Shown: piece after piece, positions 1 to 14,400 of the stretch | Layout of the letters: every line of letters starts with the position of its first letter | Numbering within the stretch: position 1 is the stretch's first letter | Assembly (NCBI GenBank): GCA_028583405.1 | Contig: CM053253.1 | Location: forward strand, 16,700,925 to 16,764,924 | Source: Pogonophryne albipinna | Taxonomy: Eukaryota > Chordata > Actinopteri > Perciformes > Artedidraconidae | Length of the DNA: 64,000 bases | Direction: 5' to 3' | Translations under genes and position numbers: made by a program | Notes under the pieces: generated by a model | Told to the model about the DNA's origin: nothing | The model's database searches: none | The model's input: only the letters and a program-made list of their open reading frames with translations

Positions 1-320
1 AAGACGGAGCACTTTACGTCTAAGAAAAATAAAACAAAGATATAAAAAAGGGTAACAGCAAGTTCAATTACATATCGTCCTATTAGGATTTTATAAATGC
101 CAGATAGATGCCAGAACATTTGAATAGAAGACCAATTTTGTAACTGACATAAAAGCATCAGATGTCTGGAAGCTGGGTGCGAACCACATGAACACATTGT
201 CAACACCCCTCAAATTAAATTTGGCAGTAGATGAGTGTATTCCAATCTTAATGGCTTCGAGTCAAGACTGCGTACTTGCTGCTCAACCCCATGAAAATTC
301 CCAGACAAGGTATAACATAC

Positions 321-3300
321 TCCCAGAACTCGATGACTGGCGAGCGCATGCCCTCAGTATCCGTGCAGTTTCCACTGAGGAGGAGCTGGGCTGTGGACAG
401 GTTCACCAGGGGGGTGGAGGAGAGGAGGTTGGCAGAAGATGAGGACAGAGCCTGCTGCGCGACACTGCGGTTGTAGCAGGAGCGGCGAAAGTCCTGTGTA
501 CAGTTGGGGGTGTTCCAGGGGTGTCCACAAGTGGCCCAGGGCAGCTCGTTGGTGAAGGAGTGGAAGAGAAAGTAGAGGCCCCACACGAGAATCATGATGT
601 AGTAGGTGTTACAGAAGAACACGATCACCATCGAGGCCAAGCCCAAACCTGACAGAGAGAGAGAGAGAGGAAGTTTTGTTAGGAGGTTGTGATGAGTCAG
701 AGGAAATTAAATGTGTTTTTGGTGCGTCAGACATGCTAACATACACAGGTACCTTTGAAGAGGGGTGCGATGTTCCAGGCAGAGACCCCTCCCTGCTTCA
801 TGAATTGTCCCAGTGCTATCTCCAGGAAGAAGACTGGGATCCCTCCGATGAACACAATCAGCAAGTAAGGGATCAGGAAAACCCCTGCAACACACAAAAC
901 ACAATTTTATTACATGCCATCAAATAATAGACACTTTACCATATGACATATCTGTGTTTATGTACACAACAAACTGCAATTGTTTACTGAGGGTTAAAAG
1001 GCTCGGTTTATCTGACGGTTAATAGTCATGTACTACAAGCGATGCATTAACAAGTGTTTTTGGGTGATTGATCTTGTTAAATAACTCCCTTTAGATTTGA
1101 TGTTGATGTCAATTAAATTTGTCTGACATTAGATTCAAATGTGTTGCTGTTCCTTTACATATTTAAAATGTGTGAAATTAAAAGGCAGAAATGCAGACAC
1201 AGAGAGAATCATTCTGAGAAAGAGGTTTGTTAATGTAAATAAAGAAGTAGTAGTAATGAAAACCTTTGGGATTGAGATAATCATTTCATTAACATTACTT
1301 TAAGTTTTCATATTAAAATCAATACTGAGTTTTATATTGTTTAACTATAAGAACCAGGCTCATTAAATATGTCCAGCTCTGGAAGAAAAATATACTAGCA
1401 GAGCTTTAACAGCCAGAAATCTGAGGTAAAAGTCATGTTTAAAGTTTTTAAGGACACAAGCTGCACAAACATCGGCACGGCTCTAACAAACCAAGCACTC
1501 GACACAACAAGGAACAGTTGAGAGCAGGAGGAAGCAATAAATGGAAAAGTGCAAAAGTCAGAGAACACAAGACCACAGATAAGAGATACATTGGAAGCGC
1601 ATAAGCCAGATAACTGTCTCCTATTCCACAGAAATGTTTGGTACGTGCTGCCCTTGAACTTGAAAGATGCATGGAGAGCAGGCAGATCAAGTACTATCAA
1701 ATGGACATGGGGAAATGAAAATAGACTCCAGCTCGGGTTATTAGCCCTGATTGAGGCATCTAGAACTTCATTTCGATTAGAAGTAGATTGCCAAGGGCAA
1801 GGGGTTCGTACTCAGTGTTTTCTATAAATAATCTCATTTTGAATTCTCATTCTGTAGGAGAAGCTTGCTCTGATCAGGAAGACACAGCAGAAGAAAATAT
1901 ATGAAAAAGGGCAGCATAAGACATTTCATTCATGAAATCCAATCTCAATAATTTGGTCTGAATAGTAATATACTCTGGGTGATGCCACAACAGTGCGCAG
2001 ATGGGAGGGAGTCACATGACCAGCTATGACGCAGAGCAGAAAGAGGCTAGGAAGAATGGAGGGAAAGATAGATACATCACAAGACAGGGAGAAAAGCTGA
2101 AACAACGCTGTGTTAGCAACAAATACAAAAATGATACACCAAGGCAACAGTGCTATTGATTGACTATTTGAGCCTCATTCCGTCCATCATTTTCTTTATG
2201 TCATTCTCTGAGAGCAGAGGGCTGCAGCCATATAAGGAAACATTCATGAGTGTGTGAGGAGCAAAGGGGTGGGAGAGTGAGAGAGAGAAAAAGAGATCCA
2301 ATAGGAGGCGAGAATGGAATGACTGGGGAAAAAAGCTTGTGCTGACATACCCCAATATATCGGCCCAAATCACAGAGGAACTGCAACCTTAATAGGCTTA
2401 AGTAAATCACCTCTAATCATAAATGGAGCCGACACATCAGGCCTAACAGCTTAGTTAGAAATACATGAGATGAATTCCACGCATTTACAGTGCATTCAAC
2501 TATTACTTTCTCCAATAGACGGTGTCCTTGTTTCAGTAACAAGTAGCTCGGGCTAAGACACCTGGCTTATCTCATATTGTTGATGTGTTAGGTGTACCCA
2601 GGGTTGGTCGCAGGCAAAAATGTAGCGCTGAAGCGGATAAAGCGGGTGCTGACGCTAAGAGGGGAGGAAAGGACGTGCACGGTCACAGGACGGTTATTGT
2701 GTGACACATCCATTAGCCTCCTTATCAGAATAAGAGTGGGAGAGAGCACCTTTGTATGCAATATGAATGCTGGGCAGGAGCACAGGGGGTGGACTGTGTG
2801 AGGCAGGCCATTGTTATACGATACCAGAAGGTGGGTATCAGAGCAACGGGTCACAAGACTAACTCACATTAGAGAGAGGGAGGGCTGGACTAACACACTA
2901 ACACAGCAGCACTTTGGATTTGATTTCAACAAATCACGTTGTAAAAAAGTAGGAAAGTGGGCAGGGCTGGCAGACATAAGAGAATTCAAGGCTAATATCT
3001 GCAGTCAGTGCAGGTTACTTTTGGACAAGCTGGCATACATGAAAAAGGAGAGGGTGTGGGGAAAGGTATGCAACAGCACGAATAGCACGTATGCCAGAGA
3101 GAGAGAGCGCCAGGAACACTGTAAAGAAACTTGTACTAAGTCCGCTGTTAAGCAAATATGAAGCATAAAGTGAAACCACGTGGGTAGGCAGTGCTCTGCA
3201 GCTACGTGCTCAACTACACGCAGACCTGGCCTCAACTGCCTCTTACCTTTATTTCACTTTCACTTGAGCTAGTGAAAGTCTTCTGTGTTCAACAGTATTT

Positions 3301-4107
3301 GAGTTGATCAAAACTGTTTCAAACTGATATCAAAACGATTCTTCAAATAGGGAAGCTTATTTTAAATGCTTGACATTTGAATTTATTATATTATTATTGC
3401 TAGAAAAATGTAGTTCTAAACTTGTTCCCTTTTTAACAGGTTTTTGATTATATTTCAAGAGTACTGAAGGAATCTGAATGACACTGCATTTAAAACTAGA
3501 AGACAAGTTCAGCACTCAGTTTCAGACCCTCTCTTTGTGGATAGGGGAATTCAACACCAAGAGACCCTGTTGAGAACACCATAGGAAAAGGAGATTTGCT
3601 AGCTTAAAAAATAAAATGCCTCCTCCAGGTGATCCTCATTGGTGTTTGCGTAGCCCACTTTTGTTCACCCTAAAGGTTAGGAACCTTGCAGAGTGGTAAG
3701 ATGTATGAATATTTTGAACGACAAGTTCAAAAGAACTGCTATGCAAGAAAAGCTCACAATTTAATATGAAGTACTCCATGACCTTTTTCTTGCCCATTAG
3801 CGTTTTAAACCCCTCAGTAGTTTCAGAATGAATCATTCATAATTACATACAAGACATTTGAAAGGGATAGTCCTTAGGTGATCATGAGCAGATTTTCAGA
3901 ACATTTGCTGGAAGGGTAAATAAGGGATAGCAAAAAAATCAAGAAAACTGGTTGCGAGGTTGGGCATTTGCTCTAAGCCAGAAAGTAAAACACTTATTTT
4001 CTTTGGCATCCATGTTGTTACCATAGTACGACCTCTCAACACGTGAATGCACCATTGAACTTGGCAGAGGTGTGCTGAGAATCTCTCTGATAGCCATTCT
4101 AGTGTGT

Positions 4108-4145
<38 letters not shown>

Positions 4146-5766
4146 ATAAAGCAGATGCCTGTATTAAATACACTGTGCTCTTGAAGCTTACCTCCTCCGT
4201 TCTTGTAGCAGAGGTAAGGGAACCGCCACACGTTGCCCAAGCCGACGGCAAAACCCACGCAGGACATGATGAAGTCCATCTGTCTGGTCCATGTTTCTCT
4301 CTCCGGAAATGGTACTGCTACAGCCCCATTTCCAGTCCCAGACCCATCCTGCGTATGCAATGGGCCAGCTCCTCCGCCCTCACCACACCCTGGGTCAGCT
4401 CCGGACACAGACACCAGGGGGCGAGCTGACCCCCCGCCCTCCTCCTCGGAGAGGGTCCCTGCCTCCAATTGGGGGAGACTTATTTCACCTGGACAGAAAA
4501 AAAGATATACAATGGTCAGATAAAACAGATTGCCAATAGAAGGACAGCAATGAAGGAGAATAACTTAAAACAGATACAGAATTCAGTATGACTGAGTGTT
4601 AAATATACACATTCATAAATTCACATCACATGCCAGATCAACCACAGTCTCCTATGCTAGACTTGCACTGAATGGAAGAGTGAGACTGCACGTTTTTCAT
4701 TCATGTAATAAAGCTGCACTACAACCATAGCCATGCTGAGTGTACAACCTTCATTAGGATCTAATGTATCATGTATTTTGTTAACTGCCTCCACACAATT
4801 AGCATTTGGGCTAAAATCGTGTTGCACTGACGTGTATTGTCCTCATTGAGCCTTCCCCTGATGTGCATGTCTTACAGAGTGATTGGTGTGCTGCAGTACA
4901 ACACAGCAGAGCCGGTTCAAGGTAGATTTTAAGATCCTCTGTCACTGTTATTGTATCTATTCCACATGCGCACTCTCAACACAAACAAAAGCAATGTGTC
5001 GCTTCATTAGTGCCATTCTGAACATCATCATCAGCTGCTCTGTGCTGGATGCAAAGCAAGGCAGCTGAATCCAGATCAGAGCAGTTTGAGGGGGTGTATG
5101 AACAGAGGAGGGGAAAAGAGTGGGGAAGGTAAGAGACGTCAGCATTTATAGAGCAACTTCATAAGAGGATACCTGTGGTTTAACATCACTTGTGTGAGGT
5201 ATACCTTCACACAGTATGTCATTATTTAAATCAAAACAAATGCCTAGTTAAGGTTAAAAATACACATTTAGTTCTTGGGCATTTATAAGTTTATATAAAG
5301 ATGATAAACCCTAAATAAATACTCACTTCTCCTTGGAAGCAGACTGCTTTGTGTACTTGGGTCACCTCATTTTACTAAATGAAGATGCTCTCATGATACT
5401 GATGTAAAACGTGTCAATGATTAGTTTGAAGAATAACAATCTTCTGCTTCACCATGACTGACACCTGTGCAACACCATATTTAGCTTTGAAAGGACTTCT
5501 GTGCAGTTGAGTCAGCTGTGGTGGAAAGTTTATTTTGAGATGAAGTGTATGTATGCTGTGATGAATCCAGACAGAGGCAGGTTAGGCGCAGTTTGGTGTG
5601 TGGGTCTGCTCTCATCCACTAAATAGCAACTGAGGCAAGCATGCTCCAATTCATCAGCATGTGGTCTATGTAGGTTGAATCATACGGCAAATAATCAGTC
5701 ATTATTAGGCAGTGGAGGTCACACATCATACTCACCTTGGCTGTTCTCCTCTAACTCTGGTGACAT
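321..5766 (-). CDS. slc6a8: Creatine transporter-like SLC6 protein, 5' part (four exons, partial)
   Basis: Coding exons on the minus strand are 5766-5736, 4488-4192, 884-753 and 648-321. All are bounded by GT/AG and join in phase to about 262 residues; the gene continues past the left edge. Exon 1 gives only [10 protein letters not shown], and its ATG at 5766 is the chosen start. Exon 2 adds a Gly/Ser/Pro-rich cytoplasmic tail, then [17 protein letters not shown] and the SLC6 signature [19 protein letters not shown] (TM1, Na+/Cl- and substrate site). Exon 3 carries TM2 with [10 protein letters not shown]. Exon 4 carries TM3 ([10 protein letters not shown]) and extracellular loop 2 ([13 protein letters not shown] ... 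RSPVIEFWE). [10 protein letters not shown] and the loop-2 start fit SLC6A8 better than the taurine or GABA carriers. The family imports creatine with Na+ and Cl- at the plasma membrane. Loop 2 is long, with four N-glycosylation sequons. A fish-specific SLC6A8 paralogue is the main alternative. Confidence 0.85.
889..4187. other. slc6a8 intron 2, no gene seen
   Basis: This 3.3 kb interval lies between slc6a8 exons 3 and 2. It contains purine-rich tracts on the plus strand (about 2850-3130) and no open frame with recognisable homology. A (TG)17 microsatellite sits at 4111-4144, 48 bp past the exon 2 donor; open frames crossing it are read-through of exon 2 into the intron. Confidence 0.6.
4111..4144 (+). 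repeat. (TG)17 microsatellite
   Basis: A pure dinucleotide run of 34 bp in slc6a8 intron 2. Confidence 0.95.
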
Positions 5767-8467
5767 GTTATTCGGTATCGACACAAAAATAGATCTCTTC
5801 TTCTTTTTAAGCTGATGTTAGAGCCAGGGGCTGGTGGAGTTTGATAAATGCGCCTGGCTAACAGGGACCCCGGTGGTGTCACAGAGGCACAGGGAGATGC
5901 AGCCTTAGTACGCAGTGCCCTGGTTGTCTCTTTGATTTACTGGGTTTGTTATTTCACCTTATTGAACATCAAAAATCGCAGTTTTTGTGATCAACACAGG
6001 TTAGGACCCCTCAGCTGAGAGATGGAAAATTTCACAAGGCGCCGCGGTCAGTTCAGCCGTTGACAAAGGAGATTCAAAAGCAGTCGACGAAGCACTTGAA
6101 GGTAAGCCTGAAGAATCTCATGGATAACGGTTAACTGAAAATGATACCGGGCCTTGAGTTGACGCTTTCTTGGATTGAACGGTCCAGTCAGATGTCCATG
6201 AACCTGTTCATGATGCGGCTGTTTCGACGGAGGAAGAATGCGATCTGTTCCCCGGTCAGTTAGCTGTGACGGACGCTCCCCCCACCCCCCGCGCCGCCGG
6301 CTGACGTGATTGGCTGAAGCCAGCAGAGTGCGGTGCGCACAGCATCAGCAGCAGCACTCCGTCAGGATGAGAGGAGTCACAAGGATGGGTTTATTACACT
6401 GCATACGTTCTTGACCTGAAATCACACAAATAACTGCACATACACGCCCCTTACAAGCGCAAGGATGTTTTGCAACTTTGGGTAGGAGCCCAAGGTGCAA
6501 CCAGGGGTTCAAGATGGACCGCAAACACAAACTGTAACTTTAGCAAACATGTTATAGGCCTATTTTCTTCAACTCCTATCACGTAGTTAACAGTTAGCCG
6601 ATTAATCCTTAAAGAGCTCTCCTGGAACTATGTAGCTATAATCTTCACTTAACATAGCGGGACTACTGGACATAGCCACAAGGTCTGTAAGTGTAAGGGG
6701 GACCCTTTTGCATTGACCTTCGAATCTATTTATGTAAATCTAAAGAGACACATACCAATAACATATACGAACCAGAAAGTCACAGACAAATGCCATACAG
6801 AGACACAAAACAACCAAAAAGACATGCAAAGCAAATACAAATAGAAGCTAGCAACTTTAAAAAGGAGACAAAGAAACACAAAATTACTACAAAGAGGGAA
6901 AAAGAGACTAAATATCTACAAAGAAGGGGATAACTAAGAGACTCAACACCATAACAGTTGGTGTTCTGCTACTACTGTATAAGAAAGGAAAGAGAGTGTG
7001 GCCTTTTGGATGTTAGTGACCTCAGATTCCTCCCATATCCAAAAACCTTCCCAGTAATGACGGTTGCCTTAATCAAGCCTACTAGGACTGTTGGTGAGGG
7101 GAGTAATAACTTACAAGAGTTTTTTCTTTTGGCTTAAAGTGAGTCTTGGTGCCATCACTGGCACATTAAATATGAACATATTTGTGGATTACTCACTAAT
7201 TATAAGTGACAGGAGGACACAACTAAATGATGAGCCACCAATATGTCAATCCCCCATAAGCTTCCAGATGGAGCAGACCAATAGGAACTGCGCCTACATT
7301 ATGCTAGTGCAGCACTTGTCAATTATACCACACCATTTTTGCTAACTCATATTCATTCACTGAAATTGCAGTGCTGTATTTGGCTTTGGGCGGCATCTAG
7401 TGGACAATGTCTATATAAACAGTTTTAAAGAAATGATGATCACACTCACAGCACCACTAATAAAACATTGCTTTATATGTTTGATAATGTAGAACAAATA
7501 CAGTCAAATACAGTCAAAGACTCCGTGCAACATCAAGCTGTAATAAATATGCATTCTTTAACTTAAACCACCAAATGGCGTTAATAAATAAAACTCAAAT
7601 AAATAATCACAAATAAATAAATATTTTTATGTGGATAAGAAAAACAATAGTCTGAATATGAAAGACCTTAAGTTTAAATTACACCGGAAAGACTTGCCTC
7701 CCACAGCCAGTGTGACAAGCAATGTCCAGTCAAAAACAGTCATTTGCAGTCTATGTGGCAAACTCTCATGAATAACATTCACGATAGAAGATCATTTACT
7801 CTGGAAACTGAAGAACAGAACAGACGTAATTTATCTCAAAGATTTTCCTCAGGAACACATTCACAGATAAATGTTGTGATATGGCTTTTAACAATAGGCT
7901 TCCATTTGTTAATAGTACATCAAACTGACCTGCAACAGGGGCAGTTTGCCTAGTAAACCTAAAAGGAAGGCAGGTAATCAGGCTTATCTCTTAGACATGA
8001 ATGATACCATGTCACAGTACCCATATATACGCTATTGTGAATTAGTGATATTTGATTTAAGGCGCAATCTTAGAGAGGATGGCAGTACATTTAAAAAAAA
8101 AGAAGAAGTGTGTTGTCCCTTTTGCATTTTAAATGAATTGTGCAAAACAGTCTTTTCTGCATACCACAATTCTGTATCAAATCTATATTGTATATATATA
8201 TAAATTCACCAAACTTAATAATGTCATGGAATTTGCTTATGTGTAAGGTGATGTGGATATTCAAGTGGTGGGTTGAGAGACATGATCTAAAGCAAGACAG
8301 ATTCACTGGAAGGAGAAGATATCTGGGATGCAATTTTGTGCAATTTCCATTTTGACTACAGCATCTGACATTATAAAAAGATCTGTCAGGCCTCACTGGC
8401 TTCAAAGATGCAAAACAGACTCCATTTTAAAATTATTGTTGCTTTGTTTGGTCATTAAAAGGCCAGG
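5767..8467. other. Intergenic: slc6a8 5' flank and p4htm 3' flank
   Basis: p4htm and slc6a8 are tandem on the minus strand. Apart from the GC-rich slc6a8 promoter (6000-6350), the interval is AT-rich, with A-rich simple sequence at about 6770-6950 and 7580-7640. I found no convincing AATAAA for p4htm on the minus strand here, so its 3' end is undefined. No homologous coding sequence is seen. Confidence 0.5.
6000..6350 (-). promoter_or_regulatory. Probable slc6a8 promoter / 5' leader
   Basis: A GC-rich stretch about 0.5 kb upstream of the slc6a8 ATG (6281-6335) holds, read on the minus strand, AGCCAATCACGTCAGCC (CCAAT box followed by a CRE/E-box-like TCACGTCA) and a GGCGGCGCGGGG block. This is typical of a CpG promoter of a broadly expressed gene. 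The position fits the minus-strand gene. The transcription start and any non-coding first exon cannot be fixed from sequence. Confidence 0.45.
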
Positions 8468-11400
8468 CTATAGATCCTGGTGGAGGTCACTGTGTGAGAG
8501 AGGTTGGTAATGCTCCTCCATGCCTGACTTAGCTCGTTGTCTTTTAGCAACTAGTCTCTGGTAACGGGCCTGCTGCTGGTGATCTGGGTCCACATTTACC
8601 CAGCTGTTGGCCGTCCACTTCACACCACGCCTGACTGGGCATTCGCCATGCAGGGAATACTCATCCAGCTCTCCCATCCAACCTAGAGAAGACAGGGGAG
8701 AAGATCCCCACATTTAAACAATGGGTGATTTAAGGACAAGAGGACTTTATTAGCTAGTGCTTTAATAAGACAGATTGTTGAAATTGATTATCCCTTGTAA
8801 TAGGAGTCACCCAGTCTTGTGCAACCCGATTAAATGAGGTGACATACAGAAATATATAAGCACTATTGGATAGTTAATATTATAATAATGAGGACAGAAT
8901 ACAGGGAAAAAGAGGTGGAAGAAAAAAGTAAAAACATAACCTTCAGTCCATCAATGGCCGATTTTTCTTTGTAAATTCTGAAACAGATCCTTCTTCCCCT
9001 AGGATTTTTTTGTAATTGGTTTCCATAATTGATGTTGGTGATACATTTAGGTATTACAACGGAGAACATTTTTTATGAAAGTCTGTCACCTCTGTAAAGT
9101 GTGTGCAAATGATACAGCTAAAAGCGTCTGTTCTTACCTCTGCCGTCAGAGAGATGGTTGTACCAGAGGAGAGCCGTGCCGACAGAAGGCTTCATTCTTA
9201 TGTTCCCTCTGCCACATGTCTCCTTAGTGTCAGTCAAATCAACTCCATCTTGTACCAGTGCCTGGGACACAAAACAGTAAACAGCCAGTGTTTTATCATA
9301 TATTTTGGCACATTGTGTTCATTTAGGTTTCAGATTCCTTGTCACGGGTTAGCACTGTCTGTGTGTTCTCAGCAGCAATCAGACATGTACTGTCATCATC
9401 ATTTTCCAGTGGTGAAAGGAAAAGAGACGTTGCAGGTTAGTGAGTGATTTGTGAAAGCACACCCACCTGCTCTTCATAGGTACGGTTGTCTGCCACAGGA
9501 AAGGTGGTTTCCCCACCTTCCTCTACAGAGCTGAGGTAGAACAACATGGTAAGATACCTGGGATAAAACAAGAGGGGGAAGAAGAAGAGAAACAGTTATT
9601 GTTATCAGCAGCACCATGAATACATTTGAAATCCATGACAATACATAAGAAAATCCTACTTTCAATACAGGCATTCATTTCTTAGTTTTTTCACCAAACT
9701 TAAAACAATTTGTATTTAAAATGTATTACAGTTGTGTTTATAAAGTAAAACAATTATCCAACCATTACACCAAAATATAAACCCTCGAATAAATCAACTG
9801 AGACAAATACATTTTTTTAAATAATTGTGTGTATACGTCAGCATGATAAAGAGTGTATCTGGAAAGCTATCAAAACTGGCAAAGTAACTCAGTATAAACT
9901 GTATAGGAAATACATGTCATACCGGCAAGAGATCTCTGTGAGAGCAGATTTGTTCCCCGCCATCCGTGTGTGTGTGCAGGTGGTCTCTGATTGAGGAGGG
10001 CTGCTGTCATGGTGGGCATTACTGAAGTCTCCGTTCTCATAGCGAATCACCTGCAGAGGTTCACTCAGCTCGACCAATGTGGAAGACAGCCGTGTCAGAC
10101 TGATTAGTCTGAGAAAAATACACAAGAGAGCAACATTCAAGTAAATAAGAATCCATGAGTGTGTGGGCTACTATCAGAGGAGCTTGACAAAAAGTGTGTG
10201 CACAGTTACCTGTTCCTGAGGCTCTGCAGCACATGGTGGGAACCCGGGCCTTGGTAAAGCCACGTATTTTTGTTTCTCTGTTTGAACTGACTCCGGGGCT
10301 TCGCGCTTTGCTGTTGCCCCGGGCGCTGGGACGCATCATAAACACGCCTAAAGTCCTCCAAGGTCAGCGTGCCTATCAGGAACACACACACCCACATTTT
10401 AGTAGACCATTCCTTCTTTTATGATTTCATTGGACCCTGAGACATACAATAAGTACAGTTCAAATATAATTTCATTGCTAAAGAGAGAGAGACCATGACT
10501 GGAGCCTTGGGACATTTTTTAACCAGTTTTTTCATTCCTGTAGTATCATGGTTCCAGTTCAGTTTAATTTAACAATAGATCAAATATGATAATTTATTGT
10601 TTGTTTGTGTTTTTTATTTTTCTCTTTGTACATACAATCAGTTTAAAACCACTGTCTCATTTGTATATGTATATATTTTACTTTCCATTTCTAAATGACA
10701 AACACTGGTTATGCATTGTCGAAACACAATAAAAAGATTTTTGATCTGAATATATGATCATTTATTTTTACTTTATTGTCAGATCAAGTCTGAAAATGTT
10801 CTTGCATCACAGCAGCTCCCCTTGCAACATCAACATGGAGAAATATTAAGACAAGAAAGTAGGAGGCATTTAACATAACAATATCATCATGCTCAAGACC
10901 CTCTAACGTACATTTGACCTGGGATTTAACAGTGCATTTCATTTGAGAATTGACTGTAACAGCCTCAGTTCTCTCTTTTCCTTCATTCCTTCCCTATTGT
11001 CTAACCGTATTCTGTTACTCTCAGCTGAATGAATGTCTGTTCCCCTGGGAGACCGCGCCCCAGTTGCAACAATAGCCCTGGGTTGCCAGAGGAGAGGTGG
11101 CCTGGTAGGGGGGTGGGTTAACGAAAGAGTAGTGGAGGGGTACAGGGGATCCGGGGGAAAATTAAGAAAAGGGGTTGGGGAATGATCAGTTTTTAATGAG
11201 ATAGGAGGCACATCCGGACTGGGATGTGTACTACGCCTGACACAATGGCATCAGGTCAAAACGATGTCAATCCTCTTCCGGGAACTACCACTCACAACAA
11301 TCGCACGCAAGCACAGCCACCCGTCAGACACTTGCCAATACACAACCACCGCAAAAACACTGCCATTAAGTTCTCCTGGTAACCAAGAAATCACATTCAA

Positions 11401-14400
11401 CTTCCTATTCAAAGTGAATAGTTGCTGTACTGTATGTAATGTGTGTCACAGAAATCCTTCCTGGTTAATAACTGATGCATTTATTTATTTTTTTATCTGT
11501 GTCTCAACTTAGTATCAACTAAGATGGCGCCGCGGTTGGCTGCCTCAGTGTTGTGGTGCGCTCGGTTTTGTCTTGTTTTATGCGTTAATTCAGTTCATAA
11601 CTTTTTTTTTTAAATATTGTCTTTATTTTTTATTTGTCAAAAGTCTTAGCTTTTAAAATTCTACTTTTTTTTTTGCTTACATATTCTAATTTGCGTGTCT
11701 CTGTATGCACCACTTATACCAAAACAATTCCTCATAAGTTTCATTTCAGGGCACATTCAGTCTTTTACAAACTCATATTGCCCCAAAACGTAACCTTTAC
11801 TGATGCAGTGCTCTATATGGAAAGAGTCAGAACAGTCATACATGTACTGAAACACACTCGGGGGGGGAAACACACACAAGCCACAGAAGCACTAACCTGT
11901 TGGGCAGGCTTCCAGTCCGGTGAGTATCTGCCGTAAATTGTCTGGGTTCAACCAAGTTCCATCCTGAGAGCGCGAGTGACTCACAATCTGGGGGAAGGAG
12001 CGAAATATTTATCTCATTTCAATGTCATCTCATTTTGTATTACTTAGAATATATTTTCCTGGAAATCTATTTCCCTCCTACAGCTCTGTGGGATCTCTCT
12101 CTCTCTCTCTCTGTCGTTACCTCCTCATGCTGCAGCAGCCCATCCTGGTTTAGGTCCAACAGACTGAAGACCTCGTCTGTGCTGAGAGAAAGTAGAGGCT
12201 GGTTGGACTCCTCTTGTTCCTTGCTGGGTGTTGTTGTCTGGCTCTCCATCAGACCCTTGAGCTGAGCCAGCTGCACCACCACACGGCATTCCTCCTCTGA
12301 CAGGAAGCCAGGGATCTCTGACAGGAACAGGAAGAAGAAAAGAGGCACATTTTAGGTTATATGCTGCCAATACATTTCAAAGATGATTCTAATGTGAAAT
12401 GGAGACACATATCTTTCCATTACACATTATGTGGAATCTGTGAAGAAAATGTTTTTCCCGGTGAAATGTATTTTGTCACAGATTCTTAAAAGCATCAATT
12501 ATTGCAACGCTATGTAGCCAAATTCCCAATTACGGAAATGAAAGGCTTGCATTATCATATTACTAGCAGGCCTTTTGTCTACCCAAGATTAAGAGTGAGG
12601 ATCAAGGATATATAATCTATCAAAGAGAGTGTCCTGGGGAGTATGCTGCCCTGATCAAAAGAATGCAGTTTCACCTTTTGTGCAGAGGGATTCACACGTG
12701 AAGATTAGGCAGTCGTGATACAATGAATTGATAAAATGAAGACCAACTTTTTTCCACACTTTGATATTGATGTCTATGATATCAATTTAAAACAATTTAA
12801 GCATTTCTTAAGTCTGTCCCACTAAAACCTGTGCACACAAACATGGAACTTTTACTGCACACCTGAGACAGTGAGACTTTTTTAAGTGGATTAGAAAATC
12901 TTCAAAGTGCAGGCTTGATCTGTCAGACTAAATGGATTACTTTAGATTGCTTAACAAAACCTTTCAGTGGGAAGGGGCTATTATGTTTGATCAGTGTAAT
13001 CTAACAGTATGATCAGGATGGGTAGGCCCTAAAAAGCAAGACAAATCCCTTATACTACTTATCAAAGTTAATTATTAAACACTTTCTCATTGAAACACAG
13101 ACTCATAAAAAGCAAATAGGTTAAGCACCTCTCATTTAATCTGTGTTTAGAAAATAAAGATCATGCCCAGATGCTAAATTAAATTGAATATACATGCTGT
13201 AGTAAAACAGACTAGAGGGAAGCAGGGGAAGGGAAACATAGGTCCTTTATGCGATATACTGTAACAGTTCAATGTGAGGGAAAAAACAATTTATTTGGGA
13301 GAAACAGCTTGATGCCAATTAATTATAGCTTTTCTTCTTGCATGTTTTAGTAGGTGTTTAATGATAATAATTTCAATTTATATAGCGCCTTTCACAAAAC
13401 CCAAGGACGCTTTAAGCTCAGAAACTCTTAAGTGAATGTATATATAAACCGTGTATGTAGTAAGTACAATCTATTCCCCTCTGTCATTCCCAGTGAGCCA
13501 TTTGTGGTATAGGTTATCTAAGGGGAACGTTTAATGAGTGATAACACCAGACTTCTCCCAGAGGAGGGTGGAAACAGAGCAAGTTTCTAGGAGTCAGTAA
13601 TTGCTGATATTAATTTGTTAAAATCAGTAAGAAAATATATATTTTGTGTATTTTGTTTCCAATTAAATCTTCTATTCTTATGAGTTATTGTGTTCTGTGA
13701 CAATTCACATCAAAACAGGTAATCAATCTCAACATCTATCTATTTTTCTAAATTCCTAAAAGCAAAACGTCCTATTTTATGTTTTATTTTAGATACATTT
13801 TTGAGTTATTGTGATCCAAGTGTGAATGTACAAATTACTGTGTCATGGTTGTCTGTTGTTCTCTTTCAGCGATCCGTTCATGCCTGTCAGTCATTCTCCC
13901 CTCTTAATAAAAGGCTTCCGGCAGGTTGGCTGCTGTACAGTAGAGACCTTGTTTGTCACCAGTGTCTTTGACATTGTACCAACTTGGTTAATCCCTATTG
14001 TCCAGTCAAGCCTCATTAATGTGGATAACTGATATGAATGAAGGGGGCCTGAACGTTCCTCTTCTCCCTCCCACCACTGTCTCTTCCTCCCCCGGAAAGG
14101 AAGTGACCTGCTTGTCTGAACAGTATTCAGGCCATGGCTACACAGCACGACAACACAAATTGTGTTTGTGTCCTAAGCACGTTTGTGTGTGTGAACACAC
14201 ACAAAAAACACACTCGAGCTGAAAGTACTGATTATTTTCAGTATTGTTCAATTTGCGGATTCTTCTCTAACTAGTTAATTTTTCATCTGGTAAAAAAACA
14301 AATATCTAGTTTTTTATGACCAACAACAAAAAGGTCAAAGTGTTCAGTTTAGTTGAATTGAGGATGAGGAAAAATAATATGTATGTTGATTATTTTCTCT

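Noticed and set aside
4466..4468. TTG as start of the slc6a8 frame
   Set aside because: It is internal to exon 2; an exon with a proper ATG at 5766 joins in phase at 4488.
11515..11640. CpG patch with ATGGCGCCGCGG, possible LINE 5' end
   Set aside because: Too short, no downstream coding sequence or target duplication.
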